Shown here: positions 43,652 through 53,979 of the stretch, piece by piece
Position numbering within the stretch: the first letter of the stretch is position 1
How the letters are laid out: each line of letters starts with the position of its first letter
Assembly: GCA_016713125.1 (NCBI GenBank)
Contig: JADJPT010000010.1
Location: 88,884-152,883, forward strand
Reading direction: 5' to 3'
DNA from: Betaproteobacteria bacterium
GTDB lineage: Bacteria > Pseudomonadota > Gammaproteobacteria > Burkholderiales > SG8-39
DNA: 64,000 nucleotides
The notes under the pieces: model-generated
Told to the model about the DNA's origin: nothing
The model's input: the letters and a program-made list of their open reading frames with translations, nothing else
Database searches by the model: none
Made by a program: the position numbers and the translations under genes

Positions 43652-45601
43652 TCAGCGATCCGCCGGAGGCACCGCGAACGAACCCGGCGCCGCGCCGCTG
43701 CAGGCGCGCGCCCAGATCATCGTCAAGGCACGTTCGATGTCCCGCACCCGTGCGGCGGTGTCGAACAGCGGCGCCGCGCGGCGCTGCAGTTGCACGCGCC
43801 TGCGCGCCAGGCCTTCGCCGTCTGCCGTCAGGCGCACGACATGCTCGGCGAAGCCGGCGCGCGTGGCGCAGATGAGCTCCGGCATGCCCGCCGCGGAGAC
43901 CAGACCGGGGGCCGAGCGCGAGGTGAAGGTATCGCCCTGCGCGGTTGCCACCGGCAGGCCCGCCGCCATCGCGTCGCATACCGTGGTCATGCCGTTGTGG
44001 TACAGGGCGTCGATGAACAGGTCCGCGAGGCGGTAGCGCGCCAGGTAACGCTCGCGCGCTTCGAAAGGCGCGAAGTGCAGGCGCCCCGCATCGATGCCCT
44101 GCGCGACGGCCGCGGCACGCAGCCGAACTTCGGCGTCCGGGGCGGAGTCGATCAGCCAAAGCAGGCTGCGCGGCACGCGTCGCAGAATCTCCATCCAGGC
44201 AGCGAAAGTCTCGGGGTCGATCTTGGCGCCCTTGTGAAAGGCACACAGCACGAAGGCGTCCGCGGGCAGACCGTAATCGGCGCGCGAAGGCGTCGCCGCG
44301 GGCGGGGGCTCGCGGAAGTCGTAGAGGAAATGGGTGACCGGCAGGCGCACCAGGGCTTCGCTCCAGTGCGACGCGTGTTCCGCCGGGACCACGTGTTCGT
44401 CCGCCAGCGCGTAGTCGACGCGCCGCGAGCCCAGCGTGCCGGGGTAGCCGAGGTACTGCACCTGCACCGGCGCGGGTCGCGCCGCAGTGATCTCGAAGGC
44501 TGCTCCCGTGGTGTAGCCGCCGACGTCGAGCAGCAGGTCGATGCGGTCGCGCCGCACCTGCGCGGCGGCGTCGGTCACGCGCAGGTCGGCGACCTCGCGC
44601 AGGCGCGGCACGGCGGCCTTCAGGCGGCGGCGGATCGCGCTGCCGTCGTCGCGGGACAGCGCGTATGCGGTCCATTCGATGCGCGCGCGGTCCGCCAGTT
44701 CGAACAGGGGCAGCAGCAATCTGGCGCCCAGGTGCTCCCGGATGTCGGGCGACAGGAGTCCGACGCGCAGCGGGCCGTCGTGCGCGCGCGCCGGCAGCGG
44801 CGCGAGCGTCGGCACGCGCCGTTCGATCGGCGTCGCGATGGCGCGTGCCAGCTGCAGTCGCTCGGCGGCGGTGAGCGGGGTGTGCATGGCGGCAAAGCCG
44901 AGCGCACGATCCGGTTCGGAGCTAGGGTCGGCCGCGATTGCACGCAGGCCGTTCAAAAAGTCGGCGAGTCCGTTCCAATCGCAACGCTGCAGCCGTTCGA
45001 AGCGTCGCCACAGCCAGATGCTGGCCGGGTCGAGGTTGGCGCCCATGCCCGGATGGGCCTGCACGCGCCGCATGAAGTCGGCCACGCTGGCCGGGGCGCG
45101 TTCACGCGCACGTGCCAGGGTGGTGGCGGCGGCCTCCAGTTCGCCGGCGTCGGCCAGCGCGAAGCCGAGGGTCAGCAGCGACGGTCCGTGGTCCGGGTCG
45201 ACAGCCAGAGCCCGCTGGCAGGCCGCCCGGGCGTCGGCGTTGCGGTCCAGGGCCAGCAAAGCATCGGCGTGGTTGTGGTGGGCTTCCGGAAGCTCGGGGA
45301 ACGCGGCCGCAAAAGCCGCCTGGGCGGCGCAGGCGTCCTCCAGCCGACCAAGGCGAGCAAGGCAGCCGCCCAGGTTCTGCAAGGCGATGCGCCCGCGCGG
45401 ATCGCACTCGAGGGCGCGGCGATAGCGATCGATCGCATTCTGCGCAGCATCGAGGCGTTCGCTGGCGAGGCCGGCCAGTTCGTACAGTCTGGCGTCGGCG
45501 GGGGAGAGCGCGAGCGCCTCGTCGCAGGCTGCGAGCGCGGCCTGCGCCTGGCCGCGCTGCAGCAGATCCGCGATGCGCCCGTGTGCGGACGCTGCGGCCA
45601 A
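43652..45601 (-). CDS. TPR-GT41 glycosyltransferase (SPINDLY/OGT-like)
   Basis: 649 residues, cytoplasmic (no signal peptide). Residues 1-170 are TPR repeats (LLQRGQAQAALAACDEALAL, AIDRYRRALECDPRGRIALQ). From about 275 the GT41 catalytic region begins with LRVGLLSPDIREHLGARLLL. It continues with DLLLDVGGYTTGAAFEITAA, PAPVQVQYLGYPGTLGSRRV, a UDP-site Lys in FHKGAKIDPETFAAW, and ALYHNGMTTVCDAMAAGLPV, a diverged form of the OGT 'lcNghTTg.D.lwaG.P' motif. It should transfer a sugar from a nucleotide donor to protein Ser/Thr or Asn. The start is a TTG three bases after the FecR-protein stop, so it is the last gene of a tight operon. The FecR-domain protein is the obvious candidate acceptor (inference). 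Confidence 0.85.
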   Translation of the reverse strand: MAAASAHGRIADLLQRGQAQAALAACDEALALSPADARLYELAGLASERLDAAQNAIDRYRRALECDPRGRIALQNLGGCLARLGRLEDACAAQAAFAAAFPELPEAHHNHADALLALDRNADARAACQRALAVDPDHGPSLLTLGFALADAGELEAAATTLARARERAPASVADFMRRVQAHPGMGANLDPASIWLWRRFERLQRCDWNGLADFLNGLRAIAADPSSEPDRALGFAAMHTPLTAAERLQLARAIATPIERRVPTLAPLPARAHDGPLRVGLLSPDIREHLGARLLLPLFELADRARIEWTAYALSRDDGSAIRRRLKAAVPRLREVADLRVTDAAAQVRRDRIDLLLDVGGYTTGAAFEITAARPAPVQVQYLGYPGTLGSRRVDYALADEHVVPAEHASHWSEALVRLPVTHFLYDFREPPPAATPSRADYGLPADAFVLCAFHKGAKIDPETFAAWMEILRRVPRSLLWLIDSAPDAEVRLRAAAVAQGIDAGRLHFAPFEARERYLARYRLADLFIDALYHNGMTTVCDAMAAGLPVATAQGDTFTSRSAPGLVSAAGMPELICATRAGFAEHVVRLTADGEGLARRRVQLQRRAAPLFDTAARVRDIERALTMIWARACSGAAPGSFAVPPADR

Positions 45602-45604
45602 GCG

Positions 45605-47044
45605 CTACTTCTTGAAGGTGATCACGCCGCCCAGCGTGTTGCCCGGCAGGGTGATGGCGTAGCCCACACCGGCGTGGCTCGCGCCGGTGCCGGAAAACGC
45701 CCCCTGAACCGTCGTCGAGCAACCCGAGGAGCAGGTACCGCCCAGCGTGTTGCCGCTGAAGTTGAAGGTGCTGCCGGTGAACGAGGTCGGCGAGGTGGTC
45801 ATCGTGAGGTTCATCGCGTTGGCGGTCAGCGCCATGCTCATGCCGATGCTGCCGCCGGTGGGCGTGAAGGTGCCGTTCAACTGGGCACTGGTGACCGTGC
45901 CCGGTGCGAAGCCTTCGGACTTGAAGGTCGGACTGGTGGCGCCGAGCATGTTGTAGGTGAACGAGCCCGAGGTCGGCATGGACGTCGCCGGCGGGCCGTA
46001 GAAATAATGCAGGCCGCCGTAGCTGCCCACCGTGATGCTGTTGACCGAGGAGCCGCCGCTGTAGACGAAGGTGTTGGTCAGGGTGCCGTTCGACCAGCGT
46101 CCCCAGCCCACATCGCCGGAGGTGCCGCCTTCGGCATGTGTGCCGCTGAAGGCCACGGTGGTGGTGTGCCCCGGATTGTTCGTGTTGGTCGACTTGTAGT
46201 CGGTCAGCTGGCCCGAGCTGTTGGTCACGTACTCGATGACTGAACCGGTGCCGGAGTCCGTGCCGACCGCCGCCGGGTTGCTCAGCCCGAAGGTCGTGTT
46301 GCCGCCGATCAGCGCGTAGGCCACCGCGCCTTTCTTGACGGTGATCGCCGAAACGACGTCGGTCTGGCCGGTGCTGTTGCGGTTCTCCGCCGGCGAGGTG
46401 CTCGGGTCGCTCGAACCGGTGCCGCCGGGCGTGCCGCCGCCGGTGTCGCCTCCGCCGCCTTCGGTGGTGTCCTTGGGCTTGCTCTTGCTGTCGCCGGAGG
46501 CGTTGGCCGTGCGGCCGGCCGGCACGAAGGTCGTGCCGCCGTCGTTGCCGATCACCCAGACCCCGCTGGTGCCGCGCACCGTGGTGCCGTTGGGCCCGAA
46601 CGAGATCACGCCGCCGGTGCCGCGGATGCCGATGGTGGCGTTGGGTGTGCGCAGGGCGTAGCGGTCACGGTTCACCCGGCCGACCAGGCCGGTCACCGTG
46701 CGCATGGTGCCCTTCAGCAGCCCGAACAGCCCGCGTTCGCTGCCGTCGGCTTGGCCGTTGAACTGATACTGCTCGACGGCGAACTCGGTGTCCGGCTGCA
46801 GCGAGACATAGGCGCCGTCCGAGAAGCGCACCTGGGCGCGACCGTTGACGGTGGTGATCACGGTGTCGCCGGTGCGCAGTTCCGCGCCCCGTGCCAGCGG
46901 GCGTACGCCCTGGGCGTTCTTCAGCGAGACGTTTCCGGAGACGAACTCGACGCGGCCGGAGTTGGCATGCGCCTGGAAGGCGAAGGCCGAGGCGACCAGC
47001 AGGGCAAGCGCGCGCGGCGCGCAGGGCGGCAGGGTTCCGTTCAT
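45605..47044 (-). CDS. Secreted FecR-domain protein, candidate cargo of the adjacent Slam-like protein
   Basis: 479 residues. Signal peptide of 27 residues (ALALLVASAFAFQAHA) without a lipobox. FecR domain at about 55-130: LRTGDTVITTVNGRAQVRFS and DGAYVSLQPDTEFAVEQYQF, then ATIGIRGTGG. A low-complexity Gly/Ser/Thr/Asn/Pro linker (about 180-235) follows. The last 240 residues are beta-rich, made of short alternating strands, ending GVGYAITLPGNTLGGVITFK, reminiscent of the small C-terminal beta-barrels of Slam cargo proteins. There are 11 N-X-S/T sequons after the signal peptide. This is not a TonB-dependent FecR anti-sigma protein: it lacks the transmembrane segment and sigma-factor partner. 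It starts 4 bases after the Slam-like gene. Confidence 0.8.
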   Translation of the reverse strand: MNGTLPPCAPRALALLVASAFAFQAHANSGRVEFVSGNVSLKNAQGVRPLARGAELRTGDTVITTVNGRAQVRFSDGAYVSLQPDTEFAVEQYQFNGQADGSERGLFGLLKGTMRTVTGLVGRVNRDRYALRTPNATIGIRGTGGVISFGPNGTTVRGTSGVWVIGNDGGTTFVPAGRTANASGDSKSKPKDTTEGGGGDTGGGTPGGTGSSDPSTSPAENRNSTGQTDVVSAITVKKGAVAYALIGGNTTFGLSNPAAVGTDSGTGSVIEYVTNSSGQLTDYKSTNTNNPGHTTTVAFSGTHAEGGTSGDVGWGRWSNGTLTNTFVYSGGSSVNSITVGSYGGLHYFYGPPATSMPTSGSFTYNMLGATSPTFKSEGFAPGTVTSAQLNGTFTPTGGSIGMSMALTANAMNLTMTTSPTSFTGSTFNFSGNTLGGTCSSGCSTTVQGAFSGTGASHAGVGYAITLPGNTLGGVITFKK

Positions 47045-47048
47045 GGTT

Positions 47049-48371
47049 CTAGAAGTCCTTGCGCAGGGAGATGGAGCCGACCGTACGGTCGTACTTGAAC
47101 AGGTTCACGTTGGAACGGTTGTCGGTGAAGGACACCGCCGGGGTCAGCGACCAGCCAGGCGAGAACTTCCAGGTCAGCGAGGCGCGCAGGTCGGTCTGAC
47201 GGTCCCTGCGGGCGAAGCCGAACAGGGGTTCGTTGCCGCCGTAACGGCGCGACTCGTGCGATGCGAACAGGTTGAGGAACAGCTCGTCGGGCATCAGCGT
47301 GAACTGCACGCCGGCGCGCACGCCGAACGGGTCGTGGCCCAGGTGCGGTACGCCCTGGTTGCGTTCCTTCTCCACGCCCGTATAGGCGGAGAGGAACATC
47401 ACCGGCGCGAGGGGGACGTTGAAGGCCTGGGCATAGGCCACGCCGCCGATGGTGCGCTCGGCATCGCGTACCGGCTGGGTCACGTAATTGAGGTCCGACC
47501 ACTGCACGAAGGCCGAGATCTGCTGCGTGTCCGAGAGGTTGCGCTGCCACTGGCCGATCAGGCCGGCCGAGTCGCGGTAGCGGTTCTCGTCGAGGACGAA
47601 GGATTGCGCCTGGATGCCGGCCGAAAAGGTGTCCTTGTCGTCGGACCAGCGCACGCCGCCATCCACGTCGAGCGAACTGGTGTCGAAGCCGGTGTTGACC
47701 GTGCCGCCGCTGTTCACGCGCATGCCGGCGCGCACGCCGCCGGTCAGCGCCCAGCGCTCGTCGATGGGGTGCAGCACGCTGGCGCCCACGTTCACGCCGG
47801 TGAAGGTGTCGCCGAGCTTGATCGCGCCGGCGTTCAACTGCACCACGCCGATGGTGGGGATCGCCAGCGAGCCGGAGCCGGTGGCCGAGTTGATGTTGGA
47901 ATCGACGCCGAACACGCCTTCGATGAAGGCCGAGAAGGCGGTGGGCGGACGCGACAGGGCGTCGAGGAAGCGGTCGATCGCGGCGCGCGCCTCGCTGGGC
48001 ATGTCGGTGGCGGTCTTGCGCACCGTCTCGAGTTCGGCACGGGCGGCGCCCCGGTCGCCCAGCGCGGCGTGGGCGCGGGCCATCTCGGCGCGCGCCTGGG
48101 AGAAATTCGGGCGCATCGCCAGCACGCGTTCGAAGGCGAACACGGCGCGCTCGGCATTGCCCGAGTCCAGGGCCGCCAGGCCCAGCAGGTAATCGAAGTC
48201 CGGATCGCCGGCACGCTGCGCCTCCTGCGGTTGCAGCAGGGCGTAGGCCTTGGCGGGTTCCTTGGCGTCGAGCAGGCGCTTGGCCTGGTCGGTGAGGGCG
48301 TCTGCCTGCGCCGTGGCGGCGCCAGCGGCGAGGAGCAGGGCCAGGATCAGGCGGGAGGGGCGCAATTTCAT
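47049..48371 (-). CDS. Slam/DUF560-like outer-membrane protein (TPR plus beta-barrel)
   Basis: 440 residues. Signal peptide MKLRPSRLILALLLAAGAAT (cleavage after AQA, residue 23). TPR-like helices at about 30-135 (AKAYALLQPQEAQRAGDPDF, AVFAFERVLAMRPNFSQARA). Then come about 290 residues of amphipathic beta-strands ending in Phe (RTVGSISLRKDF), the usual outer-membrane barrel signature. This architecture is that of Slam (surface lipoprotein assembly modifier), the channel of type XI secretion, which moves beta-barrel-tailed cargo across the outer membrane. ATG 48371 gives the signal peptide; the frame also opens at a TTG (48386). First gene of the three-gene operon. Confidence 0.8.
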   Translation of the reverse strand: MKLRPSRLILALLLAAGAATAQADALTDQAKRLLDAKEPAKAYALLQPQEAQRAGDPDFDYLLGLAALDSGNAERAVFAFERVLAMRPNFSQARAEMARAHAALGDRGAARAELETVRKTATDMPSEARAAIDRFLDALSRPPTAFSAFIEGVFGVDSNINSATGSGSLAIPTIGVVQLNAGAIKLGDTFTGVNVGASVLHPIDERWALTGGVRAGMRVNSGGTVNTGFDTSSLDVDGGVRWSDDKDTFSAGIQAQSFVLDENRYRDSAGLIGQWQRNLSDTQQISAFVQWSDLNYVTQPVRDAERTIGGVAYAQAFNVPLAPVMFLSAYTGVEKERNQGVPHLGHDPFGVRAGVQFTLMPDELFLNLFASHESRRYGGNEPLFGFARRDRQTDLRASLTWKFSPGWSLTPAVSFTDNRSNVNLFKYDRTVGSISLRKDF

Positions 48372-48478
48372 GTTTTTATACCGCAATCCGGAGTGTTCTG
48401 GGTAAACCGGAGTCTAGCGCACCCTTTAGCTCTTTGTCCCTCTCCCGCCCCGGGCAATCGTGAGGAATTTCACAGAGC

Positions 48479-49624
48479 TTAACTTTCGAAGAATTCCTTG
48501 ACCTTGTCGAACCAGGTCTTGGCGCGCGGGTTGTGGCGCGCCGCGTCCTTCTGCGTGACCGACTCGAACTCGCGCAGCAGCTCCTTCTGGCGCTCGGTGA
48601 GCTTGACCGGGGTCTCCACCACCACGTGGCAGAACAGGTCGCCGTGCTCGCGGCTGCGCACCCCCTTGATGCCCTTGCCGCGCAGGCGGAAGGTCTTGCC
48701 GCTCTGCGTTTCGGCCGGGATCTTGATGCGCGCCGAGCCGTCCAGGGTCGGAATCTCGATCTCCCCGCCCAGCGCCGCGGTGGCGAAGGACACCGGCATC
48801 TCGCAATGCAGGTCGTCGTGGTCGCGCTGGAACACCGTGTGTTCCTTGATGTGCACCTGCACGTACAGGTCGCCCGGCGGGCCGCCGTTCACGCCCGCCT
48901 CGCCCTCGCCCGTCAGGCGCACGCGGTCGCCCTCGTCGACGCCGGACGGGATCTTCACCGACAGGGTCTTCTGCTGCTTGATGCGGCCCGTGCCGCCGCA
49001 GCTGGTGCAGGGCGTGGGGATGATCTTGCCGCTGCCGTGGCAGCGCGGGCAGTTCTGCTGGATCGAGAAGAAGCCCTGAGTCATGCGCACCTGGCCCTGG
49101 CCGTTGCAGGTCGGGCAGGTGGTCGGCTGGGTGCCGGGTTTGGCGCCGCTGCCGCTGCACACCTCGCACTTGGCCATGGTCGGGATGCGGATCTTGGTCT
49201 CGAAGCCGTGCGCCGCCTGCTCGAGGGTGATCTCGAGGTTGTAGCGCAGGTCGGCGCCGCGGAACACGTTCGAACGCCCCTGGCGGTTGCCCGCGCCGCC
49301 GCCGCCGGCGCCGCCGAAGATGTCGCCGAAGATGTCGCCGAAGGCGTCGGCGAAGTTCGAGAAGCCCGCGCCGCCGCCGGCACCGGCCGCCGCGCTCGGA
49401 TCCACGCCGGCGTGCCCGTAGCTGTCGTAGGCGCCGCGCTTCTGCGAATCGGAGAGGATCTCGTACGCCTCCTTGGCCTCCTTGAACTTCTCTTCGGCGT
49501 CCTTGTTGTCCGGATTGCGGTCCGGATGAAACTTCATGGCGAGCTTGCGGTACGCCTTCTTGATGTCGTCCTCGGAGGCGTCCCGGTTCACGCCCAGCAC
49601 TTCGTAGTAGTCGCGTTTGGCCAT
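48479..49624 (-). CDS. dnaJ: Chaperone DnaJ
   Basis: 381 residues. J domain with HPD in KKAYRKLAMKFHPDRNPDNK, a Gly/Phe-rich stretch (about 75-125), then four zinc-binding repeats: CEVCSGSGAKPG, CPTCNGQGQVR, CPRCHGSGKII and CTSCGGTGRIKQ. Two beta-domains and a dimerisation end follow. It activates DnaK ATPase and presents unfolded clients. It is the last gene of the grpE-dnaK-dnaJ set, 103 bases after dnaK. Confidence 0.97.
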   Translation of the reverse strand: MAKRDYYEVLGVNRDASEDDIKKAYRKLAMKFHPDRNPDNKDAEEKFKEAKEAYEILSDSQKRGAYDSYGHAGVDPSAAAGAGGGAGFSNFADAFGDIFGDIFGGAGGGGAGNRQGRSNVFRGADLRYNLEITLEQAAHGFETKIRIPTMAKCEVCSGSGAKPGTQPTTCPTCNGQGQVRMTQGFFSIQQNCPRCHGSGKIIPTPCTSCGGTGRIKQQKTLSVKIPSGVDEGDRVRLTGEGEAGVNGGPPGDLYVQVHIKEHTVFQRDHDDLHCEMPVSFATAALGGEIEIPTLDGSARIKIPAETQSGKTFRLRGKGIKGVRSREHGDLFCHVVVETPVKLTERQKELLREFESVTQKDAARHNPRAKTWFDKVKEFFES

Positions 49625-49674
49625 GTACGTTCGATTCTCAGCGATGCGGATGCAGGGGTCGATAAACGCGAAAG

Positions 49675-49704
49675 GCGCGGGGCTTGCCGCCCCACGCCCC
49701 GCGC
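49675..49704 (-). other. Strong hairpin between dnaK and dnaJ
   Basis: GCGCGGGGC (49675-49683) is the exact complement of GCCCCGCGC (49696-49704), with a 12-base loop. No T-run follows. It may attenuate transcription into dnaJ or stabilise the dnaK mRNA end; the dnaK/dnaJ ratio is unequal in many bacteria. Confidence 0.55.
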
Positions 49705-49727
49705 ATGCGCTTCATGCGGTCAGAAGC

Positions 49728-51678
<1,951 letters not shown>

Positions 51679-51715
51679 GTCTTTTTCCTTTGCCGCAGAA
51701 CTGGAGATGTAGTGG

Positions 51716-51744
51716 AGATGGAGGCGGGCGGCGGCTTTTTCAAG
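51716..51744 (-). promoter_or_regulatory. Candidate sigma-32 promoter of dnaK
   Basis: Minus strand: CTTGAA (plus-strand 51739-51744), 15-base spacer, CTCCATCT (51716-51723), one mismatch from the CCCCATNT heat-shock -10. It lies 38 bases before the dnaK ATG. The spacer is one base longer than the grpE site. Confidence 0.5.
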
Positions 51745-51768
51745 CGCCGCGGCCGCAGGATCGGGGAA

Positions 51769-52314
51769 TCAGGACCTGGCCTTGGCCACGGTCACCAGGG
51801 CCGGGCGCACCACGCGCTCGTGCAGGCTGTAGCCTTTCTGCAGCACGGCGACCACGGTGTTGGGCTCGGCGTCGGCCTCGACGGCGGCCATCGCCTGGTG
51901 GTGGTGGGGGTCGAATTTGGCCTGCGGTGCCGGGGCGATCTCGGCGATGCCGGACTTCTCGAAGGCCGCCTTGAGCTGGCGCAGCGTGAGTTCCACGCCG
52001 CTGCGCAGGGTGGCCGGGTCGGCCGACTCAGCGGCCAGCGCGGCCTCCAGGCTGTCGATCACCGGGATACGCGCCTCGGCCATGCCCTCGACGGCGAACT
52101 TGCGCGCCGCGCTGACCTCGGCATGCGAACGCTTGCGCAGGTTCTCGGTGTCGGCCAGGGCGCGCAGCCAGGCGTCCTTCTGCTCCTGCACGCGGGCTTC
52201 GGCTTCGGCCAGCAGTTCTTCCAGGGATTTTTCCGGGGCGGGGGCAAGCTGCTCGCCGTGGGCCTGGGCTTGGCCGTGGGCGTCCTGCGGGGGAGGGGTG
52301 TCGTGCTGGCTCAT
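51769..52314 (-). CDS. grpE: Nucleotide exchange factor GrpE
   Basis: 181 residues from ATG 52314 (MSQHDTPPPQDAHGQAQAHG). Long N-terminal coiled coil (SLEELLAEAEARVQEQKDAW), LRALADTENLRKRSHAEVSA, then the beta-wing end with FDPHHHQAMAAVEADAEPNT and VLQKGYSLHERVVRPALVTV, the GrpE signature. It releases ADP from DnaK. It lies 90 bases upstream of dnaK on the same strand. Confidence 0.96.
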   Translation of the reverse strand: MSQHDTPPPQDAHGQAQAHGEQLAPAPEKSLEELLAEAEARVQEQKDAWLRALADTENLRKRSHAEVSAARKFAVEGMAEARIPVIDSLEAALAAESADPATLRSGVELTLRQLKAAFEKSGIAEIAPAPQAKFDPHHHQAMAAVEADAEPNTVVAVLQKGYSLHERVVRPALVTVAKARS

Positions 52315-52351
52315 GGGGACTTTCTGGCAAGGCGGAATGGGAATCTCCACG

Positions 52352-52379
52352 AGATGGGGATGGATTTCCCGGCTTCAAG
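52352..52379 (-). promoter_or_regulatory. Sigma-32 heat-shock promoter of grpE
   Basis: Minus strand: CTTGAA (plus-strand 52374-52379), 14-base spacer, CCCCATCT (52352-52359). Both boxes match the E. coli RpoH consensus exactly and the spacing is ideal. It lies 38 bases before the grpE ATG. Confidence 0.8.
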
Positions 52380-52439
52380 GGTCGCGGCGCAAGTATTTGA
52401 AGCGCGTTACGATCCTCCCCCTTTCGCACCGAGCCGCCC

Positions 52440-52874
52440 GTGTCCGCCCGACCACCCGCCCTGCCGCGCAACCTGCCTTGCCCCTGCGACAGCGGGCAGC
52501 CCTACAGCGCCTGCTGCCAGCCCTGGCACGCCGGCCTGGCCGAGGGCCGCCACGCGCCCACCCCCGAAGCCCTGATGCGCTCGCGCTACAGTGCCTACGT
52601 GCTCGGCGGGATCGAGTATCTGCTGGCCACCTGGCATGCCTCCAGCGCGCCGGGCGACCTGGAACTGCCGCCGGTGAAATGGCTGGGCCTGGAAGTGCGG
52701 CGCAGCGAGCAGGCCGGGGACGCCGGGGTGGTCGAGTTCGTCGCGCGCTGCAAGGTCAACGGGCGCGCGCAGCGCATGCACGAGATCAGCAACTTCGTGC
52801 GCCAGGACGGGCGCTGGTACTACATCGACGGGCAGATGCAGGGTGAGGACGACCCACCCGCGTCAGGCCGCTAG
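52440..52874 (+). CDS. YchJ-family SEC-C motif protein
   Basis: 144 residues from a GTG start. The N-terminal zinc-type SEC-C motif reads NLPCPCDSGQPYSACCQPWH, followed by the YchJ-specific TPEALMRSRYSAYVLGGIEY and LLATWHASS. The second part is an NTF2-like domain (EFVARCKVNGRAQRMHEISN, ending FVRQDGRWYYIDGQMQ). Function unknown. Its last bases overlap the convergent hemH end by four bases. Confidence 0.9.
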   Translation: MSARPPALPRNLPCPCDSGQPYSACCQPWHAGLAEGRHAPTPEALMRSRYSAYVLGGIEYLLATWHASSAPGDLELPPVKWLGLEVRRSEQAGDAGVVEFVARCKVNGRAQRMHEISNFVRQDGRWYYIDGQMQGEDDPPASGR

Positions 52875-53966
52875 CGCGGCGCGCCCAGGGCCGCGGCGCG
52901 CGCGGCGCGGCGCCGGCGGCGGCGGCCTCGAGCGCCGCCGGGGCGGGCAGCGCCGGGGACAGGGCCGCGCCGGCCAGGTCGGCCAGCGTGGCGATCCAGG
53001 CCGGGTCTTCGTTCAGGCAGTCGATGAAAGCGAATCCTTGCCGCCGGCATGCAGGAAGGTCTCGCGCGCGCCGATGGCGATCTCCTCCAGGGTCTCGAGG
53101 CAATCCGAGACGAAGCCCGCGCAGAACACGTCGACGCGCTGCACGCGCTGGCGGGCGCGCGCCTCCAGGCTGGGTTCGGTATAGGGCTGCAGCCACTCGG
53201 CGCGGCCGAAACGCGACTGGAAGGTCACCATGACCTCGGCCGCCGACAGGCCCAGCGCCTCGCTCAGCAGCCGCGCCGTGGCGTGGCACTCGCAGTGGTA
53301 GGGGTCGCCGCGGTCCAGGGTGTAGCGCGGCACGCCGTGGAAGCTCAGCACCAGCTTCTCGCCGCGGCCGTTCTTCTCCCAGTGCGCGCGCACGCGGCCG
53401 GCCAGCGCGGCGATATAGCCCGGGTGGTCGTGGAAGTGCTTCACGAAGCGCAGGTCCGGCAGGTGGCGGGTGCGCGCCAGGTGCGCGCCCAGCGCGTCGT
53501 GCACGCTGGCCGTGGTGCTGGAGGCGTACTGCGGGTAGAGCGGGATCACGGCGATGCGCGCGCAGCCCTCGGCGCGCAGCTTTTCCAGCGCCACGCCGAC
53601 CGAAGGCTGGCCGTAGCGCATGGCGTACTCGACGCGCGGCGCCGGCTGGCCGCGCTCGCCCAGCAGCCCGGCCAGCAGCCTGGCCTGGCGCGCCGTGTGC
53701 ACGGCCAGCGGCGAGCCTTCCTCGGTCCACACCTGGGCGTACTTCTTCGCCGATTTGGCCGGGCGCACTGCCAGGATGATGCCGTACAGGATGGGCAGCC
53801 AGACCAGCCGCGGAATCTCGACCACGCGCGGGTCGGCGAGGAACTCGGCCAGGTAGCGGCGCACCGCGCCGGCGGTGGGCGCCTCGGGCGTGCCCAGGTT
53901 GACCAGCAGCACGCCGTCGCGCGGCGTGCGGGCGTGCTCGAAGGACGGTTCCTGGCGGTACTTCAC
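52871..53966 (-). CDS. hemH: Ferrochelatase (one, probably two, frameshifts in the read)
   Basis: About 365 residues. Inserts Fe2+ into protoporphyrin IX. GVLLVNLGTPEAPTAGAVRR opens the protein; the active-site His and neighbours are in LVLSFHGVPRYTLDRGDPYH, with YQSRFGRAEWLQPYTEPSLE-like sequence (here FQSRFGRAEWLQPYTEPSLE) and VFCAGFVSDCLETLEEIAIG. At 53033 one base is missing after HAGGKD; the corrected frame reads FAFIDCLNEDPAWIATLADL. A further shift in the Ala-rich tail seems needed to end ALGAPR at TAG 52871-52873. It lies 13 bases after hrcA. Confidence 0.92.
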
Positions 53967-53979
53967 GGGCGCCCGCGCC

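Noticed and set aside
43790..46243. 817-codon plus-strand open frame across the GT41 and FecR genes
   Set aside because: Arg/Gly-rich shadow without recognisable domains.
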